DNA of 64,000 nucleotides, from positions 627,067,740 to 627,131,739 of the forward strand of contig NC_081415.1 in assembly GCF_030272615.1 (NCBI RefSeq). Direction: 5' to 3'. The stretch is from Cryptomeria japonica (lineage: Eukaryota; Streptophyta; Pinopsida; Cupressales; Cupressaceae). Numbering within the stretch: the first letter of the stretch is position 1; each line of letters opens with the position of its first letter. The notes under the pieces were generated by a model that was not told the DNA's origin, ran no database searches, and was given only the letters and a program-made list of their open reading frames with translations. Of this stretch, positions 55,995 through 64,000 are shown piece by piece. The position numbers and the translations under genes were made by a program.

Positions 55995-58779
55995 ATATGA
56001 ATTGATTGAGAGTGAGGTGGATTGATCGGTCAAAAAAGGTGATTGGGAGTGGAACCCAGAGTTTATGGCAGCTAGGAAGAGTGAAAAATTAGTCATTTTA
56101 AACATTTGTTGTAGGACAATAAATAAAATAAACATTATATTCATTTTAAGATGAATTTGATTTTGAAAAAGGGATGGACAATTAAATATTATATTTAATT
56201 GTGAAGACATAGTAAATTAAAGAATTAGGAATAATTATTTAATTGTGAGAAAAGGGTAGAAATTGATTTAATTAAATGATAAGATAGTTTAATGAAAGTG
56301 TATGCAAGGGGATTAATTAAACAATAATAAAATTATTTAATTAATTAGAAGAAAATTAGGTAATTAAATAATTAAAAAATTGATTATGAGATTAGAGGGA
56401 AAGTTTGACTTTTGATTTCAAATTAAAAGATTGATGCTAATTTAATTAAATAATTAAAATTATTTAATTAAATAGGAGAAATGTTAGTAAAGTATTATGA
56501 TGCAAGAGTCGAGACAATTTTAGGTGTCTACAACATCCATTAACATTATTCCATTGTTAATTCCAATACCTCTAGTAAGAGGTATTTCACTCCTTTACAA
56601 CATAGACCTTGAATCTTCATCCTCTTATCCTCCATCCTTTAGTACTACATATCCTATTGAACCAAGGGAAAATTAGTGTGAGGACAAATGGTTAGTTTAA
56701 TTCAAATTAATATGAAAACATCCAAATAACATAAAACACCATTATACCTTCACAAATCTTCACTTGCTGCTTGGATTGGACCTTTGATGAAGCTAAGGAT
56801 GCACCCTTCCTTTGTTTGATTTGTATTGGTCCTTGGTGCGGATGTGAAATGCTCTCCACTACACAACAACAATGAGGATTTACTTGGTGGATAAATGGGT
56901 GAGTGATAAAATGGCAAAGTGTGGAGGAAATTGGCTATAGTGTGGATGCTATGAGAATTATTTAAAAAAAAAACTAACAGCATGAGATTGCATGAAATTG
57001 AGATATCGAAATGAGGGGAGGAGACTCCAATTTATAGATTTGAGAGAGCCAAAATGGAGGACCAAGATCAATTTGAAATGGAGGGTGAGGATTGAATGAA
57101 AGTGATTGGAATGATTGAGAGGATAAGGTGTGGAAACCAAGAGATTTGCCATAAAGGCATTTCTTGTCTCCACACTCCTCTAGGTGCATGGAGAAGAGAC
57201 CCCTAGGTACATTGAAAGAATAAAAGAAATATAAAATTCCTTGGGAAGGGACAAGAGAATTAAAAAATTCCCAAATAGAAGATTTCATGGGGAAAAGAAA
57301 GGAGAAAAGGACTTTAAAATTCCTTGGGAAGAGAGGGCATGGGAATGTACAAAGGACTTGAAATCCTTTGACATGACCAAAGTAGGTGCATTTAAGGTTT
57401 GGAAGGTGACAAAGGAAAGCCATTTATGGCAAAAAGTTGACTTTATCCTAATTATGGTGATTAGGATTGTGTAAGTGATTAAGAGAGGAGATTAGGTGAG
57501 TCAATGAGGGATTTGAGAGCAACTGGATAAGTTAGGAGGATTTGACAAGAGGAGAGAGAATGAGTGGAGGAATTTAAAATTGAGGAACAATAATAATCAA
57601 GCTTCTATAAGAATTAATTAGGCTGAGGATTAGAAGAAATTATTTGTAGGAATCACATGAATTAAGTTAATTTATTAGAATCAATTAACTAAAGGGGATT
57701 TGGAGGAATAAATGATTTAGAGGACTTTAGAAGAATGGGCAAATAATTAATTTATTGACAAATTAACTATCAGACTACTGTGACAAAATTAATTAAATTA
57801 ATTAATTTTGAGAAGGATAAAGGGTAACATTATTAAATTTTAATTATGTAGGAAGGATAAATGATGCAGTCAAGGTAGGGAGATCCAATGAAGGACATCC
57901 CATCCTTGCAACCTAACACAAAAACCATGCAAGAAATACTGTAACTTTTGGAATCCAAGAACACTGAGAGGGGGGGAGTGAATCAGTGTTCTACCAAAAT
58001 GATCAAATTTAATCTTATCAAAACATGCATTCACCAACCGATACATATAAGATTGAAAGAAGTAAAGCAATCAATAATCCAATCACACAAATGAATACCA
58101 TAACACAGAGAATTATACCTGGAAAACCTCAAAGAGGAAAAACCACGGTGGAATTTGTGACCCATAATATCAATCCACTGGCCATATGAAAATATATTTC
58201 AAAATATAGGGGCCTACACTTGCAGGAAGTCTTACAGCCTAGAGCACACTGCTCAATCACAAAAGGAGCCTCACTGACTACATACAAATCTAGACTACAA
58301 TCCAGAGAAATGAGTGAACTGCAATGATAGTATCTTCTATGCGTAAATATAGTTTTAGTTAAGCTCTGTCTATTCCAGTCTGAAACCCTAAACCCTTACC
58401 GGAATAACCTCTTACATAAACTTCACATTACAAAACATTATCACATTCTCCTATCCTTCCATTTTCTTCACATACATCAAAATGATCTAATCAGCTAACC
58501 TATATACCCTTGCGAACCTTCATGCCTTATGTCGGCTTACAAATATAATTACAAAAATTAATATACATGTCGGCTCAATAACATATATACATAAATATCA
58601 AAATCAATTGCCGATGTCAGATCTCCAAAAATTATGTTGGCCTCCAATATCGATAACCTATTGAAGTCATGTCGTCCTGCAATGTGAGTAACCAAAGAAT
58701 TCCTTCCAACCTGTGAAGATACCTATCGGTGTCGGTGTCAGTGTCAGTGATGTGTCTGTCAGTAATCAACCAAACCAAA
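55995..58779. repeat. 2.78 kb tandem repeat, copy 2
   Basis: 2785 bp, colinear with copy 1. Gypsy LTR piece to 56532, middle segment, E' LTR piece 57940-58779. Differences from copy 1 are scattered single bases and a few short indels. Confidence 0.95.
57940..58779 (-). repeat. Copia LTR E', truncated copy 2
   Basis: Same start (TGTAACTTTTGG) and same truncation point as copy 1. It has an extra GTGTCA unit in the GTGTCGGTGTC tract near 58735. Confidence 0.85.
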
Positions 58780-59016
58780 ATATGAATTGATTGAGAGTGA
58801 GGTGGATTGATCGGTCAAAAAAGGTGATTGGGAGTGGAACCCAGAGTCTATGGCAGCTAGGAAGAGTGAAAAATTAGTCATTTTAAACATTTGTTTTAGG
58901 AGAATAAATAAAATAAACATTATATTCATTTTAAGAAGAATTTGATTTTGAAAAAGGGATGGACAATTAAATATTATATTTAATTGTGAAGACATAGTAA
59001 ATTAAATAATTAGGAA

Positions 59017-60518
59017 TGTAGACACCTAAAAATGGTCAACGCTTGCGGAATCGTACTTTAACATTTGCGCATTGCCTTATTTTAGGGTTTTTGTGTTGCA
59101 TTAACATTTCTCCTATGTCACGCACTTGGTCTTTATCATTTGCGAGCATCGAGTCCTTCTTCTGCATTCCTCATTTTTATCGCTTTTGAATTAGGGATTT
59201 GTCCTCTTGTCAATCTTGTTGTTTTGCGATCAATTTGTCATCAATCATTGTCCTCTTATCAATCTTTCTTGTCATTTTGAGATCGATTTGTCATTGATTG
59301 TTATCATTTTCAATGTTGTCATTTTGCATTTGTCATTTTGCGATCAATTTGTCATCAATCGTCGTCCTTCTCAATTGTGTTAATTTGGATCAATTTGTTA
59401 TTATTCCTCGTAAATTGGTGCATTTATCAATCACATCATTTATCAGCATTGGTCATTTATCAATTCAAAATCATGATCAAATCGATATCAATTATCTTTT
59501 TTCAAGACCTAATTGTCGTTCTTGCATTTCTAATTCATCTTCTAGGGTTTTATGATTTATTCATTTAACCTTGTTTGTCATTTTCTCTCCATTTTCTCCC
59601 TCTAGGTTAAATAAATTATTTATTTATCCTAAGTCTTCTCATCACAATTAAATGTTTAATTTAATTGGCTAACTAATTATTCCTCTTTTTGTGAATTAAT
59701 TAATAAATAACAAATTATTAATTGATTTACCTAATTTCCTAATCTTTCATCAATTTCTAAATTCCCTCTTTGTGAATTAATTAATAAATGAAAAATTATT
59801 AATTAATTCACTAAATTCTTAATTTCCTCATTTTCTCCTAATTCCTAATTTCCTCATTTTTCTAATTTCTTAATTCCTAATTTTCCTCTTTTTCCAATTT
59901 TCTAATTTTCTAATTCCTAATTTCAATTTCCTCCTATTTCTCTCCTAATTTCATGGGAATGACATGTCAATTTGTCATAATTTGTCATAATTGACAATCA
60001 ATCAATTTTTGACATAGAAATTTGTCATAATTTGTCATAAATTATCAATCAATCAATTTTGCATAGAAAGTGCATAATTTGTCATAAATTTGTCATAATT
60101 GACATAATTGATTTGCAATTTCCATTTGAATTGAATCATGCTAATTTGATCATCTCTCCAATTTGTCTATAAATTGGATGAATTTCTTCAATCTTGGCTA
60201 ATGAGAATAATATTCACTTTGTCGAATCAATCACGCTTTGAGTACTCTTGTGCCAATGTCAATCTTGCTTTCACATTAGGTTTATGCACTTGAAGGTGAG
60301 ATCCACAAATAAAGGCTATTTGAAGAAGAAAGAAGGACAATGGAGCCACATGAAGGAGACGTTCAAGTCTGCATTTACTTTGTTTAATTTTCAAATCTTG
60401 AATGTTTTGTTTTCATGTCTTTATTGAGTGTGTTAAGATTGATCATTGCAATCTGCTTTCGTGATTGAGCTAGACTAATATTGATTTGTTGTGATGATTT
60501 CCACATTCCTATCTTACA
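59017..60518 (+). repeat. Solo LTR (gypsy type) in repeat copy 3
   Basis: 1502 bp, TGTAGACACCTAAAAATGGT to TCCTATCTTACA, flanked by perfect target duplications AGGAA (59012-59016 and 60519-60523). Copies 1 and 2 show the empty site. TATA-like CTATAAATTGG at about 60167. AT-rich U3 with repeated TTTGTCATAATTTG. Most likely left by recombination between the two LTRs of a full element. Confidence 0.93.
60167..60175 (+). promoter_or_regulatory. Candidate TATA box of the solo LTR
   Basis: CTATAAATT at the position expected for the U3/R border of this + strand LTR. Confidence 0.4.
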
Positions 60519-62230
60519 AGGAATAATTGCTTAATTGTGAGAAAAGGGTATAAATTGATTTAATTAAATGATAAGATAGTTTAATGAAAGTGTATGCAAG
60601 GGGATTAATTAAACAATAATAAAATTATTTAATTAATTAGAAGAAAATTAGGTAATTAAATAATTAAAAAATTGATTCTGAGATTAGAGGGAAAGTTTGA
60701 CTTTTGATTTCAAATTAAAAGAATGATGCTAATTTAATTAAATAATTAAAATTATTTAATTAAATAGGAGAAATGTTAGTAAAGTATTATGATGCAAGAG
60801 TCGAGACAATTTTAGGTGTCTACAACATCCATTACCATTCTTCCATTGTTAATTCCAATACCTCTAGTAAGAGGTATTTCACTCCTTTACAACATAGACC
60901 TTGAATCTTCATCCTCTTATCCTCCATCCTTTAGTACTACATATCCTATTGAACCAAGGGAAAATTAGTGTGAGGACAAATGGTTAGTTTAATTCAAATT
61001 AATATGAAAACATCCAAATAACATAAAACACCATTATACCTTCACAAATCTTCACTTGCTCCTCCGATTGGACCTTTGATGAAGCTAAGGATGCACCCTT
61101 CCTTTGTTTGATTGGATTGGTCCTTGGTGGGGATGTGACATGATCTCCACTACACAACAACAATGAGGATTTGCTTGATGGATAAATGGTTGAGTGATAA
61201 AATGGCAAAGTGTGGAGGAAATTGGCTATAGTGTGGATGCTATGAGAATTATTTTTAAAAAAATCTAACAGCATGAGATTGCATGAAATTGAGATATTGA
61301 AATGAGGGGAGGAGACTCCAATTTATAGATTTGAGAGAGCCAAAATGGAGGACCAAGATCAATTTGAAATGGAGGGTGAGGATTGAATGAAAGTGATTGG
61401 AATGATTGAGAGGATAAGGTGTGGAGACCAAGAGATTTGCCATAAAGGCATTTCTTGTCTCCACACTCCTCTAGGTGCATGGAGAAGAGACCCCTAGGTA
61501 CATTGAAAGAATAAAAGAAATTTAAAATTCCTTGGGAAGGGACAAGAGAATTAAAAAATTCCCAAATAGAAGATTTCATGTGGAAAAGAAAGGAGAAAAC
61601 GACTTCAAAATTCCTTGGGAAAAGAGGGCATGGGAATGTACAAAGGACTTGAAATCCTTTGACATGACCAAAGTAGGTGCATTTAAGGTTTGGAAGGTGA
61701 CAGAGGAAAGCCATTTATGGCAAAAAGTTGACTTTATCCTAATTATGGTGATTAGGATTGTGCAAGTGATTAAGAGAGGAGATTAGGTGAGTCAATGAGG
61801 GATTTGAGAGCAAGTAGATAAGTTAGGAAGATTTGACAAGAGGAGAGAGAATGAGTGGAGGAATTTAAAATTGAGGAACAATAAGAATCAAGCTTCTATA
61901 AGAATTAATTAGGCTGAGGATTAGAAGAAATTATTTGTAGGAATCACATGAATTAAGTTAATTTATTAGAATCAATTAACTAAGAGGGATTTGGAGGAAT
62001 AAATGATTTAGAGGACTTTAGAAGAATGGGTAAATAATTAATTTATTGAGAAATTAACTATCAAACTACTGTGACAAAATTAATTAAATTAATTAATTTT
62101 TAGAAGGATAAAGGGTAACATAATTAAATTTTAATTATGTAGGAAGGATAAATGATGCAGTCAAGGTAGGGAGATCCAATGAAGGACATCCCATCCTTGC
62201 AACCTAACACAAAAACCATGCAAGATATAC

Positions 62231-63137
62231 TGTAACTTTTGGAATCCAAGAACACTGAGAGGGGGGGAGAGAATCAGTGTTCTACCAAAATGATCAAATT
62301 TAATCTTATCAAAACATGCATTCACCAACTGGTACATATAAGATTGAAAGAAGTAAAGAAATCAATAATCTAATCACACAAATGAATACCATAACACAGA
62401 GAATTATATGTGGAAAACCTCACAGAGGAAAAACCACGATGGAATTTGTGACCCATAATATCAATCCACTGGCCATATGAAAAGATATTACAAAATATAG
62501 GGGCCTACACTTGCAGGAAGGCTTACAGCCTAGAGCACACTGCTCAATCACAAAAGGAGCCTCACTGACTACATACAAATCTATACTACAATCTAGAGAA
62601 ATGAGTGAACTGCAATGATAACATCTTCTATGCCTGAATACAGTTTCAGTTAAGCTCTATATGTTCCTGTATGAAATCGTAAACCCTTACCAGAATAACC
62701 TCTTACATAAACTTCACATTACAAAACATTATCACATTCTCCTATCCTTCCATTTTCTTCACATACATCAAAATGATCTAATCAGCTGACCTATATACCC
62801 TTACAAACCTTCATGCCTTATGTCCGTTTACAAATATAATTACAAAAATGAATATACATGTCGGCTCAATAACATATATACATAAATATCAAAATCAATT
62901 GCCGATGTCAAATCTCCCAAAATTATGTGGGCCTCCAATATCGATAACCTGTTGAAGTCATGTCGTCCTGCAATGCCAGTAACCAAAGAATTCCTTCCAA
63001 CCTGTGAAGATACCTATCGGTGTCGGTGTCAGTGATGTGTCTGTCGGTAATCAACCAAACCAAAATATGAAAGCTGAAACATGTTGTCATGAATGACAAC
63101 ATATTGAAACTGATCAAATGAGTGTCAATTGCCGACA
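62231..63137 (-). repeat. Copia LTR E', full length (3' LTR)
   Basis: 907 bp, + strand TGTAACTTTTGGAATCC to ATTGCCGACA. It is followed directly by a polypurine tract identical to that of element E, so this is the 3' LTR of a minus-strand copia element whose body lay to the right. Confidence 0.9.
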
Positions 63138-63149
63138 ATCTCCCCCTTT
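63138..63149 (-). other. E' polypurine tract
   Basis: Minus strand AAAGGGGGAGAT, identical to the tract of element E and in the same place. A second tract (CTCCCCCTTTGACATCAATG on +) lies at about 63317-63336. Confidence 0.85.
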
Positions 63150-63439
63150 GGCATTGATGGAAACACTCATGTGAAAAATGATAATGGTTTCCATCTACTA
63201 GTTTCATCCTGAGACTGCTCCCCTTGAGCTGAATATCCATCTAAGATCATGATCAATACAAAATACTCCATACCTCCATATCTCTCAATCCCAAGAATAT
63301 ATTTTTCACCTATACTCCCCCTTTGACATCAATGGCAAAAAAAAACCAAAAATTGGGACAAAGAATGAAATACTGTACAAATAATGTCCCAAAATACCTT
63401 ACCAAAGCTGAATATATTTGAAATTTCTGGATAGGCTTT
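63150..63439 (-). other. E' 3' untranslated region, truncated
   Basis: Starts GCATTGATGG as in E and holds the second purine tract. No coding sequence. It is cut off where the next LTR begins at 63440. Confidence 0.6.
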
Positions 63440-64000
63440 TGGTGCAGGAGCACCTAGTTCAGTAAAACTCCCATTTTTTAGTATTTAATTCTTTTATGTT
63501 TTTTAAATCTTGTGTTAGATTGATTATGTTTTTTTAGGTTGTTTTGATCTCTTTTTGGGCTCTAGAGATCAAGTTTCGCCTTTCAGGCTTTGCAAGTTGA
63601 CAATTTTTGGCAAAAATGTGCAAAATTGCCAAAAAGGTCTTCTAATGCCTTAAAAAGAATTGAAACATGTTTGTTAGGTGTTTTTAAGCATGTCTAAGTT
63701 TTTTAGACAAGTTGACAAGGTTAAGTTGTCAAAAATGCCTCATTGAGCAAGAAAAGTTATCATTTGGCTTGAAAAGTTGTCAAAGTTGTCATTTTTGGGT
63801 TTTTCTTGCAAAATGTAGTTGTGAAAGCTTGAAGTCCATACTGGGCTTGATAAATACTTTTTCACACTATAAAAATACCTTCCTTTTCCTTGGACAAGGT
63901 TGGAAAATGTAATGACAAAGATTTGCTAATGAGAAAAGAACAAAAATCTGGTTTTTACCTTGTTTTTCCTTCCTTTTGAATAACAGTTCGTACTGTAGCT
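63440..64000 (+). repeat. Start of another LTR, cut by the window end
   Basis: Begins TGGTGCAGGAGCACC, the same 15 bases as at about 33819 in element C. Followed by repeated AAGTTGTCAA-type words (about 63705-63810) and a TATA-like ACTATAAAAATACC at about 63868. The orientation is assigned from TG start and TATA direction. No end visible. Confidence 0.45.

Larger units (their letters stand above)
58780..63064. repeat. 2.78 kb tandem repeat, copy 3, interrupted by a solo LTR
   Basis: Colinear with copies 1 and 2 except for the 1507-base insertion (LTR plus one target duplication) at 59017-60523. Runs past the repeat end into the remainder of copia LTR E', so it holds the original right junction (CCAAAATATGAAAGCTG). 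Confidence 0.95.

Overview
The window is nuclear DNA of a plant with a large, repeat-rich genome. It is AT-rich and consists almost wholly of LTR retrotransposons of the Ty3/gypsy and Ty1/copia superfamilies, with plant primer-binding sites (initiator-Met and Asp-like tRNA). A gymnosperm-like genome is my inference from the long, old, nested elements; nothing here proves the species. I see no intact host gene, no tRNA or rRNA gene, no CRISPR array and no bacterial feature. Every coding region is broken by stops or frameshifts.

Left part (1-41 kb), a nest of four layers. The oldest layer is gypsy element A (+ strand): gag about 1.6-3.9 kb, protease, an unusual RNase H placed BEFORE reverse transcriptase, RT, a second RNase H, and integrase ending at 9012. 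After a 1.46 kb leader comes a very long extra reading frame, called D here, of no family I recognise. D lies in three pieces (10472-11861, 25827-26397, 38988-40719). Chromodomain gypsy element B (11862-25821) sits in the first gap, and gypsy element C (26398-38982) sits in the second. B is itself split by copia element E (14537-22259, minus strand), which has identical CTTGG target duplications. Removing E rejoins B's protein in frame, and removing B and C each rejoins D in frame, so these boundaries are well supported. C carries its own separate extra reading frame (about 35.4-37.7 kb) after integrase.

Middle part (41-53 kb), minus-strand remnants. There are two gypsy LTRs with adjacent primer sites (F, 45193-46604; G, 52559-53754), each next to short-repeat arrays, plus copia LTR-like sequence, a decayed copia gag (about 48.4-49.3 kb) and the RNase H end of a probable LINE (about 50.6-51.1 kb).

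Right part (53.2-63.1 kb), a tandem triplication of a 2.78 kb block. Each copy joins a truncated gypsy LTR, an LTR-like middle segment and a copia LTR (E', a relative of E). The outer breakpoints share the 6-base word ATATGA. The third copy was later hit by a 1502 bp solo LTR with perfect AGGAA target duplications. The window ends in the start of another LTR whose first 15 bases also occur inside element C.

The most novel material is the D reading frame with its counterpart in C (two gypsy elements with a long globular / low-complexity / coiled-coil / globular third protein), the RNase H order in A, and the microhomology-bounded triplication.
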